Counted from the first letter of the stretch, positions 51,639 to 62,908 are shown. The stretch is 64,000 bases of DNA from Sulfurimonas sp. (GCF_028694605.1 NZ_JAQVKP010000002.1:62001-126000), one strand, 5' to 3'. The notes: generated from the sequence alone by a model not told the origin. Translations and numbers: made by a program.

Positions 51639-54600
51639 CTATGCTAGAAAATCTTGCAGCGCTTTTGAGGAGGACCATGAGTCGTTTTTCATTGCATCAA
51701 GAGCAAGGATAAGCGCTCTTGCTGCACTTAATGTTGTAAAGTACGGGATATTTCTCTTTAAAACTTCTTGACGGATAACTACTGCATCTTTTTTGGATGT
51801 ATTGTTGTCAGATGTATTAATTGCCATATCAATTGCATCGTTTTTCATACTGTCTTCGATATTTGGGCGACCTTCCGAGATTTTAAGCACCACTTCACAC
51901 GGGATGCCTGCCTCTTCAATGACTGCTTGGGTACCTTTGGTTGCAACAAGTTTAAAACCGTGTCTATGCAGACCGCGCGCTATCTCAGGCGCATGCTTTT
52001 TGTCCGTATCTACAAACGAGAGGAAACATGTTCCCTCTGTTACGATTCTGTTTCCTGCCGCAATCTGCGCTTTTGCAAAGCTGATGCCAAAGTTTGAGCT
52101 TATACCCATAACTTCACCGGTTGACTTCATCTCAGGTCCCAGAACCAAATCCGCGCCATAGAGTTTATGGAATGGGAAAACTGCTTCTTTAACAGAGATA
52201 TGCCCTTTTAGGCGTGGTTTTAAAAGTCCATTTTGCTCTTCGACAATGTTGTATTTGTCATAGTAAGCAAGTGCATCCCTGAGTGTCTCTCCCACCATAA
52301 CGCGCGTTGCAACTTTTGCCAAAGGCATACCTGTCGCTTTGCTTACAAACGGAACGGTACGGCTTGCTCTTGGGTTTACTTCGATGAGATAAATTTCATT
52401 TTCATAAATTGCATACTGAACATTCATAAGTCCTCGAACTCCAAGACCGAGTGCGATTGTTTTTGTCTGCTGCTCTACTTTGTCAATCATCTCTTTTGAC
52501 AAGTTTACCGGAGGAAGTGAACATGCGCTATCGCCTGAGTGGATTCCAGCCTCTTCGATATGTTGCATAACAGAGCCGATATAAACATCTTTGCCGTCGC
52601 AAATCGCATCAACATCAAGCTCTATGGCTTGATCTAAAAATTTGTCTATAAGTACAGGTGCATTGTTTGAGATGGAGACGGCTAAGTCAATATACTGTCT
52701 TAGTTCGTTCTCACTATAAACGATTCTCATCCCACGACCGCCAAGAACAAATGATGGACGCACAAGTACCGGATAGCCTAGTTTTTCTGCAATAACAAAA
52801 GACTCCTCTTTTGTGCGAGCAAGTCCGTTTGCAGGCTGTTTTAGTCCATGGCTGTTTACGAAGTTGGAAAACTGCTCTCTATCTTCTGCCAGGTCAATTA
52901 CATGAGAAGGTGTTCCTGCGATTTTTGCGCCTATTTGAGTTAAAGGGTTTGCTAGTTTAAGCGGAGTTTGACCGCCAAAGTGGACAATGATGCCGTCTGG
53001 GTTTTCATTTTCAATCACCTCTCTTACATGCTCTAAATCAATCGGCTCAAAGTAGAGAACATCTGAAGTATCGTAGTCCGTTGAAACTGTTTCAGGGTTA
53101 CAGTTGTACATGATAGTCTCTATGCCCATTTCTTTAAGAGCAAAAGCCGCATGAACACAACAGTAGTCAAACTCTATACCTTGACCGATTCTATTTGGTC
53201 CGCCACCGATAATAAGAACTTTTTTCTTATCGCTTGCTCTGTTTTTGACATTTGGCAATTTCGTAATGTTTGTCGTAGAGTAGAGGTATGGCGTAAGTGC
53301 TTCAAACTCTGCCGCACATGTATCGACTTCGTTATACTCCAAGTTTATGCTAAGTGCTTTTTTGGCTCTGTAAACATCCTCTTCAACTACTTTTTTATCT
53401 GAGTTTTGAGTGATAAGCTGCGCAATTCTCTTGTCAGAGAAACCGTCAACCTTAACGCTTCTCATAAATTCTGCATCGCCCAAGATGCTCTCGTTGATTG
53501 CTCCCTCGCTCTTTATAATCTCTTCTATCTGGTATAAAAACCATGGGTCGATGTTGCATGTCTCAAACATCTCTTCTACGCTCATACCGTGTCTAAAGCC
53601 CTCTGCAACATAAAGCACTCTGTCTGCATTTGGACGGCGAATTTCGTGTTTGATAAAATCAAAATCAGCATCAATCGGATCAAATCCGCATAGTCCTGTC
53701 TCAAGTGAACAGAGCGCTTTTTGGATTGACTCTTTAAAAGTACGCCCGATTGCCATTACTTCGCCGACACTTTTCATGCTTGTGCTGAGTGTGTTTTGCG
53801 CTTCAGGGAATTTTTCAAATGTAAAACGAGGAATTTTTGTGACAACGTAGTCAATTACCGGTTCAAATGACGCAGGAGTTCCCGTAATGTCGTTTGTGAT
53901 TTCATCAAGCGTAAAGCCGACAGCCAAAAGAGTTGCAACTTTTGCGATAGGATAGCCTGTTGCCTTGGAAGCCAGAGCCGATGAGCGAGAAACACGAGGA
54001 TTCATCTCGATAACTATCATACGCCCTGTTTTTGGGTTGATGGAGAACTGGACATTGCTTCCGCCCGTGTCAACGCCTATCTCTCTTAGGATATCAAAAG
54101 AAGCATTACGCATTCTTTGGTACTCTTTGTCTGTAAGCGTCAACGCAGGAGCAACCGTGATAGAGTCACCAGTGTGAACGCCCATCGGGTCAAAGTTTTC
54201 GATAGAGCAGACGATGATGCAGTTATCAGCTTTGTCACGGATAACTTCCATCTCATACTCTTTCCATCCCAAAAGTGACTCTTCTATAAGGATTTCGGTA
54301 ACAGGAGATTCGTCAAGACCGCGTTTTGCAAGTTCTTTGAACTCATCCATGTTGTACGCAACACCGCTTCCTCCGCCTGCCAGAGTGAAAGATGCACGGA
54401 TAATTATCGGAAAGCCGATTGTCTCGGCAGCTTTTAGTGCGTCATCCATGTTGTAGGCATACATCGAAAACGGCAAATCCATCCCGATTTTAATCATCGC
54501 TTCTTTGAATGCTGAGCGGTCTTCGCCTTTATGGATAGCTTCAGGAGATGCACCTAAAAACTCCACTCCCTCAAGAAGTCCTTTTTCATACATTTTTGTA

Positions 54601-54896
54601 GCGACGTTAAGTGCTGTTTGTCCGCCCATTGTAGGAAGAACTGCATCGACTTTTTCATCTTTGATTATTTTTGCGATGATATCTTCTCTGATAGGCTCAA
54701 TGTATGTTCTGTCTGCAAACTCAGGGTCTGTCATGATAGTAGCAGGGTTTGAGTTGATGAGAACTACGCGGTAACCCAACTCTTTTAGAGTTTTAACGGC
54801 TTGCGTACCGGAGTAGTCAAATTCACAAGCTTGACCGATAATAATCGGACCTGAACCAATAAGTAAGATAGTGTGAATGTCGGTGCGTTTTGGCAT
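51639..54896 (-). CDS. carB: CarB, carbamoyl-phosphate synthase large subunit
   Basis: A 1085-residue enzyme forming carbamoyl phosphate for arginine and pyrimidine synthesis. Two homologous ATP-grasp halves are visible, each starting with an ATP-binding glycine-rich unit ([18 protein letters not shown] near residue 13 and [16 protein letters not shown] near 560). A C-terminal allosteric MGS domain carries SFVDTDK and INTSDN. Length is normal. The TATAAT at 54940-54935 gives a leader of about 30 nt. carA is not in the window. Confidence 0.97.
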   Translation of the reverse strand: MPKRTDIHTILLIGSGPIIIGQACEFDYSGTQAVKTLKELGYRVVLINSNPATIMTDPEFADRTYIEPIREDIIAKIIKDEKVDAVLPTMGGQTALNVATKMYEKGLLEGVEFLGASPEAIHKGEDRSAFKEAMIKIGMDLPFSMYAYNMDDALKAAETIGFPIIIRASFTLAGGGSGVAYNMDEFKELAKRGLDESPVTEILIEESLLGWKEYEMEVIRDKADNCIIVCSIENFDPMGVHTGDSITVAPALTLTDKEYQRMRNASFDILREIGVDTGGSNVQFSINPKTGRMIVIEMNPRVSRSSALASKATGYPIAKVATLLAVGFTLDEITNDITGTPASFEPVIDYVVTKIPRFTFEKFPEAQNTLSTSMKSVGEVMAIGRTFKESIQKALCSLETGLCGFDPIDADFDFIKHEIRRPNADRVLYVAEGFRHGMSVEEMFETCNIDPWFLYQIEEIIKSEGAINESILGDAEFMRSVKVDGFSDKRIAQLITQNSDKKVVEEDVYRAKKALSINLEYNEVDTCAAEFEALTPYLYSTTNITKLPNVKNRASDKKKVLIIGGGPNRIGQGIEFDYCCVHAAFALKEMGIETIMYNCNPETVSTDYDTSDVLYFEPIDLEHVREVIENENPDGIIVHFGGQTPLKLANPLTQIGAKIAGTPSHVIDLAEDREQFSNFVNSHGLKQPANGLARTKEESFVIAEKLGYPVLVRPSFVLGGRGMRIVYSENELRQYIDLAVSISNNAPVLIDKFLDQAIELDVDAICDGKDVYIGSVMQHIEEAGIHSGDSACSLPPVNLSKEMIDKVEQQTKTIALGLGVRGLMNVQYAIYENEIYLIEVNPRASRTVPFVSKATGMPLAKVATRVMVGETLRDALAYYDKYNIVEEQNGLLKPRLKGHISVKEAVFPFHKLYGADLVLGPEMKSTGEVMGISSNFGISFAKAQIAAGNRIVTEGTCFLSFVDTDKKHAPEIARGLHRHGFKLVATKGTQAVIEEAGIPCEVVLKISEGRPNIEDSMKNDAIDMAINTSDNNTSKKDAVVIRQEVLKRNIPYFTTLSAARALILALDAMKNDSWSSSKALQDFLA

Positions 54897-54934
54897 TGTT
54901 TACCTTTAATATTTGTACATAAAAAAATTTGTAT

Positions 54935-54940
54935 ATTATA
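54935..54940 (-). promoter_or_regulatory. Promoter of carB and following genes
   Basis: Minus-strand TATAAT lies in the gap between mreC and carB, with a predicted start near 54928 and AAAGG before the ATG. It would serve carB, the TsaC-like gene, the small membrane gene, the lipoprotein and the GspS-like gene, which are all closely spaced. Confidence 0.45.
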
Positions 54941-54967
54941 GGTAAAAAGCACTTAATCTTTGATGAG

Positions 54968-55735
54968 TTAGCGTACTTTTTTTATGATATGGAAGTAGTT
55001 TGGATTATTGGCTTTATAGAAAGGCTCAACTACCGCGGTTTGATACCCTTGTGATTTTGTAACAGAGATAACTTTTCCAACATTCAAACCTTCAAAAAAT
55101 ATCTCATCAAGTCCGGAAGTTACAACTCTGTCTCCCTCTTGAATAAAAAACCATGCAGGGATAAATTTTACAATCAGATGGTTTGAATTATTTCCGTGTA
55201 CGATACCGGGAGCTTTGTTTTCGCCTACATAAACGGCATAGGAACTTTTGACGTCACTGTTTAAAAGAGCCAAAGGTCTTTGGTTTTGAGAAATGACGAT
55301 ACCCGCAACAAAGTTGTTATAAACAAGCCCGTATATACGTGAAGCGTTGTAATCATCCATATCAATCCACACTCTATTGTAATCGCCAAAAGCCTGATAA
55401 GAGATGGTTCTTACAAGCTCAACTTCATGGAGTGCTTGAAGCTTTGAGTGGTTCTCTAAAAAAAGGTTGTTTAGCTCAGAAGATAGTTGAGATATGACAA
55501 GATGATTGTTTTCATAAAGTTTGAGCTTCTCTTCAAGTTCGGCAATATGTGCTGCTTGAAAAAAATGTCTCTCAACTTGTTGTGCTACAAATGCAATGGA
55601 TGTATGATAATGAGATTTTATGCCATTAAGCAGAGATAAAAAAGGGGATTGTATAGTATTTGTGTAGTAGAGTGCACCCATAATGAGTGCAATCATCATT
55701 AAAAAAAAGCTAAGAAGCCCCTTATTCATTTTCAA
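54968..55735 (-). CDS. mreC: MreC, rod-shape determining protein
   Basis: A 255-residue bitopic protein: one membrane helix (residues 8-25), a coiled coil (about 50-95; HIAELEEKLKLYENNHLVISQ), then the periplasmic beta-rich domain with VVTSGLDEIFFEGLNVGKVISV. It organises the elongasome in the periplasm. It overlaps mreB by 14 nt. mreD and rodA are not adjacent. Confidence 0.92.
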   Translation of the reverse strand: MKMNKGLLSFFLMMIALIMGALYYTNTIQSPFLSLLNGIKSHYHTSIAFVAQQVERHFFQAAHIAELEEKLKLYENNHLVISQLSSELNNLFLENHSKLQALHEVELVRTISYQAFGDYNRVWIDMDDYNASRIYGLVYNNFVAGIVISQNQRPLALLNSDVKSSYAVYVGENKAPGIVHGNNSNHLIVKFIPAWFFIQEGDRVVTSGLDEIFFEGLNVGKVISVTKSQGYQTAVVEPFYKANNPNYFHIIKKVR

Positions 55736-56759
55736 AAAGTTCTTGTAGTAAATCTATCTCTTCAAGTGCGCGTCCCGTACCGCGTGCAACTGCAAGAAGC
55801 GGTTCGTCTGCGACATAAACAGGAATTTTAATAATATCCGCAAGATATTTGTCAAGCTTTCGAATAAGCGCTCCGCCGCCTGTAAGGATAATTCCGTGGT
55901 TTACGATGTCTCCGGCAAGATCCGGCGGCATCTGCTCCAGTACGTCACGAAGCGCTTCCGCAATCTCTTTAAGAGGCTCTTTCATTGCCTCTCTTGCATC
56001 TTCCGAAGTCAATTCAACGGTGCTTAAGAGTCCCTCGACTTGGTCTCTTCCCGTAATAATCATATGCAGCTCTTCTTCAAGTGGCACCGCTGTACCTATG
56101 TTTATTTTAATCTCCTCAGCGATACGCTCCCCGATAAGAAGATTGTACTTTCTTCTGATATAGTTAACGATAGCAAGGTCTATCTTATCTCCCGCCGTTC
56201 TTATTGATTTGGAGAGTACAAGTCCGCCCAAAGAGACAACTCCTATTTCAGTCGTGCCCCCGCCGATATCAACAACTAAGTTTCCTTGTGGCTCACGTAT
56301 GTCAACTCCTGCTCCGATTGCCGCTGCCATAGGCTCTTCAATCAGATAGACCTCTCTTGCTCCGGCGCTTAGAGCTGATTCGCGAACTGCTTTTCGCTCA
56401 ACCTGCGTTAAGCCGTATGGAACACAGATGATGATTCTAGGACTGATAAGATAGCTTCTTCCATGCGCTTTTTCGATGAACTTTCGTATCATCTTCTCTG
56501 TCATGTCAAAGTCTGCTATGACACCATCACGCATCGGGCGAATCGCTTTTATGTTACCCGGGGTTTTACCTACCATCTCTTTGGCTTCGTGTCCTACTGC
56601 CAAAACTCTTTGCTGTCCGAATTTGCCTGTTTTTACTGCAACAACCGATGGCTCATTAATGATGATGCCGCGTCCTTTTGCTATGACGATAGTATTTGCC
56701 GTTCCTAAGTCTATGGATAAGTCGTTTGAAAAAAGACCGATTAGTTTGTTAAATATCAT
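55722..56759 (-). CDS. mreB: MreB, actin-like cell-shape protein
   Basis: A 345-residue actin homologue that directs lateral wall growth. The phosphate-1 motif [26 protein letters not shown] (about residues 17-42), the phosphate-2 motif [18 protein letters not shown] and the adenosine motif [15 protein letters not shown] are intact. It follows clpX by 9 nt and overlaps mreC by 14 nt, so stress proteolysis, lipid A synthesis and shape genes share a transcript. Confidence 0.97.
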   Translation of the reverse strand: MIFNKLIGLFSNDLSIDLGTANTIVIAKGRGIIINEPSVVAVKTGKFGQQRVLAVGHEAKEMVGKTPGNIKAIRPMRDGVIADFDMTEKMIRKFIEKAHGRSYLISPRIIICVPYGLTQVERKAVRESALSAGAREVYLIEEPMAAAIGAGVDIREPQGNLVVDIGGGTTEIGVVSLGGLVLSKSIRTAGDKIDLAIVNYIRRKYNLLIGERIAEEIKINIGTAVPLEEELHMIITGRDQVEGLLSTVELTSEDAREAMKEPLKEIAEALRDVLEQMPPDLAGDIVNHGIILTGGGALIRKLDKYLADIIKIPVYVADEPLLAVARGTGRALEEIDLLQELFENE

Positions 56760-56768
56760 TATCTTACC

Positions 56769-58013
56769 TTATGCACTCTGCTTGGAGTGTTTTTTTATAT
56801 ATATAGGAGCTTCTCCGCCGTCAATTACCGCTTTTGTAACTAAAACTTCATACCCGCTGTATTCAGGAAGTTCGTACATGATGTCAATCATGTTTTCTTC
56901 CAAAATTGCGCGAAGACCGCGGGCGCCCGTTTTTCTTTTGAGAGATTTCGCAGCTATGGCTCTGAGTGCTTCATCTTCAAAATTAAGCTCTACGTTGTCA
57001 ATAGAGAAGAGTTTTTTGTACTGTTTAATAATAGAGTTCTTAGGTTCAGTGAGGATGCGTACCATATCATCTTCCGTGATTTCGTTAAGTGAAGCAATGA
57101 TAGGAAGTCGCCCGACCAGTTCAGGGATAAGACCAAAGCTTACCAAATCATCGGGTTCTACCGTGTCATAACTCATTTTTTGCTCTTTTTTGCTCTTTTT
57201 TTCCTGCCCAAAACCTAAAACATTTTCGCCTTGTTTTTTCTTGAGTATCTCATCAAGTCCGTCAAATGCACCGCCGCAGATAAAAAGAATACCGGTTGTG
57301 TCGATGGCTATGAACTCTTGGTTTGGATGTTTGCGTCCGCCTTTTGGCGGAATGTTGACAACAGAACCCTCAATAATCTTTAAAAGCGCTTGTTGTACTC
57401 CTTCGCCTGAAACATCACGGGTGATGGAGCGGTTTTCGCTCATGCGAGAAATCTTGTCTATCTCATCGATAAAAACTATGCCTCTTTGAGCTTTTTGTAC
57501 ATCGCCGTCTGCTGCTTGAAGTAGTTTTGTCAAGATGTTTTCTACATCCTCGCCGACATAGCCGGCTTCAGTCAGGCTTGTGGCATCTGCTATGGCGATA
57601 GGAACATTGAGCACTCTGGCGATTGTTTGCGCCATAAGCGTTTTGCCGCTTCCTGTCGGTCCGATAAGCAAGACGTTTGATTTTGCTATCTCCGTATCAT
57701 CATTTTTTACGTCATGTGTCTTAAAGATTCTTTTGTAGTGATTATAGACTGCAACGCTAAGAAGCTTTCTTGCTCTCTCCTGCCCGATGATGTAGTCTGC
57801 CAAAAAAGCATCCAGCTCTTTTGGTGTCATCAACTCGCCCTCTGCTCCGTCAAAATCACTCTCTTTTGATGATGCGTGGAGTTTGTCATCCCCAAACATT
57901 ATTTTATAAGCAGAGATGACACAATTTTTGCAGATATAGACGCCGTTTCCTGCTATAAGGGGATTGGTGTCGCTTTCATGTGCATTACAAAAGCTGCATG
58001 TTCTAAAAATCAT
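56769..58013 (-). CDS. clpX: ClpX, ATPase subunit of the ClpXP protease
   Basis: A 414-residue AAA+ unfoldase. The N-terminal zinc-binding domain has CSFCNAHE...CKNC (about residues 6-33), Walker A is [12 protein letters not shown] (about 118-129), Walker [11 protein letters not shown], and an RKH-like pore region is in the expected place. The IGF-type ClpP-binding loop region reads VLGFGQEKK. The gene overlaps lpxA by 4 nt. Confidence 0.97.
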   Translation of the reverse strand: MIFRTCSFCNAHESDTNPLIAGNGVYICKNCVISAYKIMFGDDKLHASSKESDFDGAEGELMTPKELDAFLADYIIGQERARKLLSVAVYNHYKRIFKTHDVKNDDTEIAKSNVLLIGPTGSGKTLMAQTIARVLNVPIAIADATSLTEAGYVGEDVENILTKLLQAADGDVQKAQRGIVFIDEIDKISRMSENRSITRDVSGEGVQQALLKIIEGSVVNIPPKGGRKHPNQEFIAIDTTGILFICGGAFDGLDEILKKKQGENVLGFGQEKKSKKEQKMSYDTVEPDDLVSFGLIPELVGRLPIIASLNEITEDDMVRILTEPKNSIIKQYKKLFSIDNVELNFEDEALRAIAAKSLKRKTGARGLRAILEENMIDIMYELPEYSGYEVLVTKAVIDGGEAPIYIKKHSKQSA

Positions 58014-58795
58014 AGATGTTTCCTTTCATACGGAATACCGCGTTTTGTTTTAAGAACAAAGTTGCAAAGAGATTGCACATGGTAGTTCGTTGTTTTTTCA
58101 AGAAGCTCGTTTGCGACATCTTTTAAAGGTTTTCCTGCCTCAAAAAGCTCTTTGTATGCGTGTTTTATCTCGTCAATTTCTTCTCTGTCTATATTGCGTC
58201 TTAGACCCGTGAGGTTTAGTCCTCTGAGCGTTGCGCGGTTGCCTTCTGCCATACAAAACGGCGGAACATCTTGGGCAAGTGCAGAAGCACCGGCTATCAT
58301 TGCATATTCGCCTATATGTACAAACTGATGGATAGGCGTCATACCGCCGATAACGGCATAGTCGCCCATCTCGACGTGTCCGGCAAGTGTTGCCGCATTT
58401 GCAAGGATGCAGTGGTTGCCGATGATAACATCATGCCCGATATGGACATATCCCATAAAAAGGTTGTGCGAACCGATGATAGTTTTGCCGCCGCCGCCTT
58501 TTGTTCCAGGGTTAAAGAGAGTAAACTCTCTGATTTTATTGTTGTCGCCGATGATAAGCTCTACATCTTCTCCCGCAAACTTTAAATCTTGCGGCTGTGA
58601 ACCGATAACTGCATGTGAAAAGATATGGTTGTTTTTGCCGATGGTTGTTTTGCCGTAGATACAGCTGCTTTGTTCTATCTTTGTTCCATCGCCTATGGTT
58701 GCATCTTTGGAGATAAAGCAGTATGCTCCGATTTCAACGTCGCTGCCTAAATTTGCGCCATCTTCGATGATGGCTAATGGGGATATTTTGCTCAT
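58010..58795 (-). CDS. lpxA: LpxA, UDP-GlcNAc acyltransferase
   Basis: A 261-residue left-handed beta-helix enzyme, the first committed step of lipid A synthesis. Hexapeptide repeats run through residues 5-190, and the catalytic His is in [15 protein letters not shown]. The C-terminal helical part is normal (about 195-261). It shares 1 nt with fabZ and 4 nt with clpX. The fabZ-lpxA pairing supplies and uses hydroxyacyl-ACP. Confidence 0.96.
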   Translation of the reverse strand: MSKISPLAIIEDGANLGSDVEIGAYCFISKDATIGDGTKIEQSSCIYGKTTIGKNNHIFSHAVIGSQPQDLKFAGEDVELIIGDNNKIREFTLFNPGTKGGGGKTIIGSHNLFMGYVHIGHDVIIGNHCILANAATLAGHVEMGDYAVIGGMTPIHQFVHIGEYAMIAGASALAQDVPPFCMAEGNRATLRGLNLTGLRRNIDREEIDEIKHAYKELFEAGKPLKDVANELLEKTTNYHVQSLCNFVLKTKRGIPYERKHL

Positions 58796-59244
58796 TATTT
58801 ATCTACTATCATGGCTTTGAGTTCAGCTTCCGATACCAAAACATCATCGACATAAGCTTTGCCCTCAAGTACCCAAATCTGACCTTTGTTTTTTATGACA
58901 CTGATGCGGTACTCAAGTCTGTCGCCCGGCTTTACCGGAGCACGGAATTTTGCTCTGTCTATACTCATAAAGTAAACAACTTTGTTCGCTGCCTCTTCTT
59001 CAGTCATGCTGCCCATGCTTTTAAATGCCAAGATGCCGCCTGCTTGTGCCATGCCTTCTAGTATCATAACACCCGGATAAATAGGGTGTCCCGGAAAATG
59101 TCCTTGAAAAACATTGTCGCCGATAGTAACATTTTTAAATCCGATAAGAGATTCGTTCTCTTTTATCTCGGTAACTCTGTCAAGCAGTAAAAAAGGGTAG
59201 CGGTGGGGTATAATTTTTTGAATTTCAGTAACATCCATAATCAT
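58795..59244 (-). CDS. fabZ: FabZ, 3-hydroxyacyl-ACP dehydratase
   Basis: A 149-residue hot-dog-fold enzyme of fatty acid synthesis. [12 protein letters not shown] (about residues 13-24) and the active-site segment [20 protein letters not shown], with catalytic His and Glu, are intact. The start may be the first ATG or a second one two codons later; neither has a strong ribosome site. It is the first gene of the fabZ-lpxA-clpX-mreB-mreC run. Confidence 0.96.
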   Translation of the reverse strand: MIMDVTEIQKIIPHRYPFLLLDRVTEIKENESLIGFKNVTIGDNVFQGHFPGHPIYPGVMILEGMAQAGGILAFKSMGSMTEEEAANKVVYFMSIDRAKFRAPVKPGDRLEYRISVIKNKGQIWVLEGKAYVDDVLVSEAELKAMIVDK

Positions 59245-59292
59245 AGAAAGAAAGCCTTTATAAAATTTTTGGCTATTCTAGCTAAAAAAAGA

Positions 59293-60375
59293 TTATAGAA
59301 GGATTATTTTTTCTTGCACATCTTCATATACTTTTGCGTCAAGCTCTATAAAAAGTTTTGATGAGGGGATGGTATCGACGATAATAACAGGGCTTAAATC
59401 ATAAGGTGTATTTGTCAATATGTTGCGAAAAAAGAGCTCTTTTTCTATGGATAGCACGCTAAATAGAAGCTCTTTGACACTTTTGTAGTGTGTGTTGCAT
59501 GCTGTGTTAAAAAACTCAAGTGTGACAAATTTTATCTCTTCGCGGTTGAAATAGTGGATGTTGTTGTGTGAAAATTCTATCTTTCCCTCTGCTTTTTTTC
59601 TTGGAAGCGTGGAGTAAAAAAGAGCATAGGCCGGGATGACTTCCTCTTTGTTTACGGTAATTTTAAAGTTAAACTGACGATAGTTTAAAAACTTCTCTTT
59701 GATGATTTTGTAGGGCTTGTTTTGCTCTTCAAGTGCGCATCTCTGCTCATACATCTCAAGGCGCTCTTCTATGGATGCGGGAAGTGTTTGGTTGGAGATA
59801 GGCGAGAACATCTCGTCCATCAGCCGCTCTTGGGATTCTCGCTGAATGGTAAGTCCATAGATACATCCGCAATAGTCTTGGCGATATAGCTGCTCCTCTT
59901 TGCTTACACGGCTCTGCTCGCTTGTTCCGCCGTTTGTGCGGTAATCAAAAGAGATAAACTCTATACCGTGTTTTTGAAAAAATAATTCACCGCTTTTTTT
60001 GAGCTGCTCTTGAGATTTGAGAGGGCTGACCAGCAATGAGGTGGTAAAGCTCTTTTCGCCTAGCTCAAGCGCTTTTTGTGCCGTGACTTCAAAGCGTTTG
60101 TCAAAACAGACCTCGCATCTTTTGCCTTTTTCCGGTTCATTTTCCAAACCACGCACTGCTTGCATCCATGCTTCAAAGTCGTAAGCTCCCTCAAGGAGTT
60201 CAATGCCCAGTTTTTTGCATGAGCGCTCTACATCCAGCAGACGCAGTCGGTATTCGGAATAGGGGTGGATATTTGGGTCATAGAAGAAGCCGATAAGCTT
60301 CTCCTGCGGGTAGTCGCGTTGCAGTTTTTCTAAAAAAAAGTGTGAATCAACACTGCAACAGATATGTACTAGCAT
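59293..60375 (-). CDS. queH: QueH, epoxyqueuosine reductase, with long C-terminal extension
   Basis: A 360-residue protein. The first 190 residues are QueH (DUF208): adjacent cysteines in HICCS, FYDPNIHPYSEY, CEVCFDKR and a closing YCGC that together bind Fe-S and metal. QueH reduces epoxyqueuosine to queuosine in tRNA. A C-terminal region of about 165 residues (about 195-360) has no motif I know and is not in the minimal enzyme; it includes FNYRQF-like and beta-rich stretches. It follows the cyclophilin gene by 13 nt. Confidence 0.9.
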   Translation of the reverse strand: MLVHICCSVDSHFFLEKLQRDYPQEKLIGFFYDPNIHPYSEYRLRLLDVERSCKKLGIELLEGAYDFEAWMQAVRGLENEPEKGKRCEVCFDKRFEVTAQKALELGEKSFTTSLLVSPLKSQEQLKKSGELFFQKHGIEFISFDYRTNGGTSEQSRVSKEEQLYRQDYCGCIYGLTIQRESQERLMDEMFSPISNQTLPASIEERLEMYEQRCALEEQNKPYKIIKEKFLNYRQFNFKITVNKEEVIPAYALFYSTLPRKKAEGKIEFSHNNIHYFNREEIKFVTLEFFNTACNTHYKSVKELLFSVLSIEKELFFRNILTNTPYDLSPVIIVDTIPSSKLFIELDAKVYEDVQEKIILL

Positions 60376-60388
60376 TTAGTATGCGGTT

Positions 60389-60892
60389 TTATGAACGAGC
60401 TTCAAAAATCTCAATCGAGTTGATACCGTCTTGCATTTTTATACTATCAAGAGTTGCAAAACTCTCGGCGTCATCTTTTTCAATCGCTCCAAAAACAGTG
60501 TGAACGCCATCAAGATGCGGTGTTGCAACAAAAGTGATGAAGAACTGGCTTCCGCCCGTATTTGGTCCGGCGTGTGCCATAGAGATGACGCCTCTTCTGT
60601 GTTTTGTGACATTTGTTTTTGTCTCGCATGGGATAGCCCAGTCCGGTCCGCCCGTACCTGTGCCGTATGGACAGCCGCCTTGTGCCATAAATCCCGGGAT
60701 AACACGGTGAAAATTAAGACCGTTGTAAAAACCTGACTCTGCTAAGTGTGCGAAGTTTGCTACAGTGTTTGGAGCCTCCTCAGGAAGAAGTTTTAACCAG
60801 ATGTCGCCTTTGCTCGTTGCTATTTTTGCCCATTGAAGTTTGCTGACCTCTGCGTCTGTGAGTTCATATCGTCTTAGTTTTTTGCCAAACAT
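60389..60892 (-). CDS. Cyclophilin-type peptidyl-prolyl isomerase
   Basis: A 167-residue cytoplasmic cyclophilin; there is no signal peptide. Core segments are [14 protein letters not shown] with the catalytic Arg, [20 protein letters not shown] and [10 protein letters not shown] (commonly LDGxHxVFG). It speeds proline isomerisation during folding. It is first in a two-gene run with queH and diverges from the histidine kinase. Confidence 0.95.
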   Translation of the reverse strand: MFGKKLRRYELTDAEVSKLQWAKIATSKGDIWLKLLPEEAPNTVANFAHLAESGFYNGLNFHRVIPGFMAQGGCPYGTGTGGPDWAIPCETKTNVTKHRRGVISMAHAGPNTGGSQFFITFVATPHLDGVHTVFGAIEKDDAESFATLDSIKMQDGINSIEIFEARS

Positions 60893-60923
60893 TTTTTACC
60901 TTTTAAAAAAAATTGCATTATTA

Positions 60924-60929
60924 TATAAT
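60924..60929 (+). promoter_or_regulatory. Promoter placing the transcript start at the kinase ATG
   Basis: TATAAT ends 7 nt before the ATG at 60937. With normal spacing, transcription would begin at or within a base or two of the start codon. No ribosome site is visible, so the kinase mRNA may be leaderless. Confidence 0.45.
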
Positions 60930-60936
60930 CTCAAAC

Positions 60937-62154
60937 ATGAAAATAAAGTCACTCTTTCAAAATATTACCATCAAGCAGGCAGACATCTTTACGATACTGG
61001 TTGTTTTTTTCTTCACCATGGTCTTTGTGGGTGTTTTGGTAGAAGAGATGTACAAAGATTATGAGAGAGCGCTTGAGCAGAGTTCTGCTGTAAAAAGTTC
61101 CGAGCTCCCAAGCAATGTGATTTTAAAACAAAATCAAAAAAAACTAAAATCGCTTCTCGTCAAAACGGTTTTAGCTATTATTACCCTCTCTTTTATCATC
61201 TTTGCCATCTTTTTGGGACTCAATACGCTTTTTAGCAAACTGCTGCAAAGAGATACCCAGACATTTTTGGATGCGCTTAAAAATGCTCTGGATATGGAAG
61301 AACCTATCAGTTCTAAAAATATATTTTTTCAAGATTTTAGAGAGATGACCGGATATGCCAATGAGATGGTTGCAAAGATAAATGAGCAAAAAAAGAGCCT
61401 AAAAGAACTTAATTTAGGACTTGAAGAGAGAGTGAAGAATAAGACGGCAGCCCTTTTGGAGATAAATAAAAATCTTGAAGCAGAGAAGATTTTTTCACAA
61501 GAGCTTCTCAAATCGCAAAAGGAGTTTTTGCGTTATACAGTCCATGAGACAAATACGCCATTGAGCGTGATACTTACGAGTATGGAACTTTATCTTATGA
61601 AACATCCAAAAGATAGGCAGCTCTCCAAAATCGAAGCGGCGACGAAAAATATCTTTAGTATCTATGATGACTTGAGCTACCTTGTCAAAAAAGATCATAT
61701 AGAGTATAAAAGAACTGTTGTTAATCTTAACAATTTTATAAGCAGCAGGGTTGATTTTTTCCGTGATGTGGCGGTGTTTTCGCTTTTGGAGCTACTTTAC
61801 CATGCGCCGCAGGAGCAGCTTTATATCCATTTTAATGAAACGAAACTTCAGCGCATCATCGACAACACACTTACAAATGCCATCAAATACACACTTCCAA
61901 ATGAAAAAGTAGATGTAACACTGCTGCAAGTCGGTACTTTTGCGGAGTTTGTGGTAAGCTCCAAATCAAAGACGATTCAGGATACAGATAGAGTTTTTGA
62001 CGCCTACTACCGAGAAGAGAAAGCAAAAGAGGGTTTTGGACTGGGACTAAGACTTGTTAAGAGCATTTGTGAAGAAGAGGGAGTCGGTGTGAGTGTTGCC
62101 TCTGATGCGTTGCTTACTACATTTCGCTACAGATTTCAAGTGATGGGGGAGTGA
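60937..62154 (+). CDS. Membrane sensor histidine kinase
   Basis: A 405-residue kinase: TM1 near residues 15-37, a short periplasmic loop, TM2 near 75-98, a coiled coil, then the H-box EFLRYTVHETNTPLSV with the phospho-His (about residue 205). The N-box is IIDNTLTNAIKYTLPNE and the last glycine box is GFGLGLRLVKSIC. The first glycine box, normally DxGxG, reads SSKSKTIQD and is degenerate. It overlaps its response regulator through TGATG. The signal is unknown; a porin gene follows the pair. Confidence 0.9.
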   Translation: MKIKSLFQNITIKQADIFTILVVFFFTMVFVGVLVEEMYKDYERALEQSSAVKSSELPSNVILKQNQKKLKSLLVKTVLAIITLSFIIFAIFLGLNTLFSKLLQRDTQTFLDALKNALDMEEPISSKNIFFQDFREMTGYANEMVAKINEQKKSLKELNLGLEERVKNKTAALLEINKNLEAEKIFSQELLKSQKEFLRYTVHETNTPLSVILTSMELYLMKHPKDRQLSKIEAATKNIFSIYDDLSYLVKKDHIEYKRTVVNLNNFISSRVDFFRDVAVFSLLELLYHAPQEQLYIHFNETKLQRIIDNTLTNAIKYTLPNEKVDVTLLQVGTFAEFVVSSKSKTIQDTDRVFDAYYREEKAKEGFGLGLRLVKSICEEEGVGVSVASDALLTTFRYRFQVMGE

Positions 62155-62810
62155 TGAAGATACTTCTGTTAGAAGATGAAGTAATGCTCAATGAATCTAT
62201 CAGTGAGTATCTGGAATCAGAGGGACATCAGGTAGAGAGTTTTTTTAACGGACTTGATGCGCTTCATGCCATACAAGAGCGCTCTTATGATTTGCTTGTC
62301 CTAGATATTACAGTTCCGGGGCTTGATGGGCTCTCTTTTTTAGAGAAGATTCATGAACTCAAAATCCATACAAACGCTATCTATATCAGCGCACTTGTTG
62401 ACATAGAAGATATCTCCCGTGCTTATGATTTGGGGTGTCATGACTACTTAAAAAAACCGTTTCATCTCAAAGAACTCTCCTTGAGGGTAGATAGAATTAA
62501 AATAGCTCAAGAGACTCCAAGAGTACATCTCCGCCTCTCTAAAAACTACAGCTACAACCAAGAACACTCCACGCTTCTTTTCAGCCAAGAACCTCAAATC
62601 CTTACCAAACGCCAATCCCAAATCATCGACCTTCTATCAAGAAACCGCGGACGCATCGTCGATTTTGAGCAGTTTCAAGAGTATGTCTGGAGTGACCAGA
62701 TGGTGGACAACGCCACCATCCGAGCAGAGATTAACCGCCTCAAAAAAAATCTCAAAGAGGATTTTATCATCAATGTGCGGGGGATGGGGTATATGGTAGA
62801 TAAACCGTAG
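62154..62810 (+). CDS. OmpR-family response regulator
   Basis: A 218-residue regulator with an intact receiver domain (acid pair EDE near residue 8, phospho-Asp in LLVLDITVPG near 52, Lys in LKKPF) and an OmpR-type winged helix (about 130-218; AEINRLKKNLKEDFIINVRGMGYMVD). Its ATG overlaps the kinase stop, preceded by GGGGGAG. It is the probable partner of that kinase and may control the adjacent porin. Confidence 0.93.
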   Translation: MKILLLEDEVMLNESISEYLESEGHQVESFFNGLDALHAIQERSYDLLVLDITVPGLDGLSFLEKIHELKIHTNAIYISALVDIEDISRAYDLGCHDYLKKPFHLKELSLRVDRIKIAQETPRVHLRLSKNYSYNQEHSTLLFSQEPQILTKRQSQIIDLLSRNRGRIVDFEQFQEYVWSDQMVDNATIRAEINRLKKNLKEDFIINVRGMGYMVDKP

Positions 62811-62908
62811 AACTGTTTTCCCAAAATCCATCTGTTACCTTTTCACACATATTTTCTCATAAAAGAGGCTCTTTGTGTAAATTTGTGTAGATGCTACGTT
62901 CATGCTAT

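Noticed and set aside
56476-57171. 231-residue open frame on the plus strand opposite mreB and clpX
   Set aside because: It lies wholly antisense to two well-conserved genes, has no ribosome site and a low-complexity Ser/Ile/Leu-rich composition typical of reverse-strand shadows.
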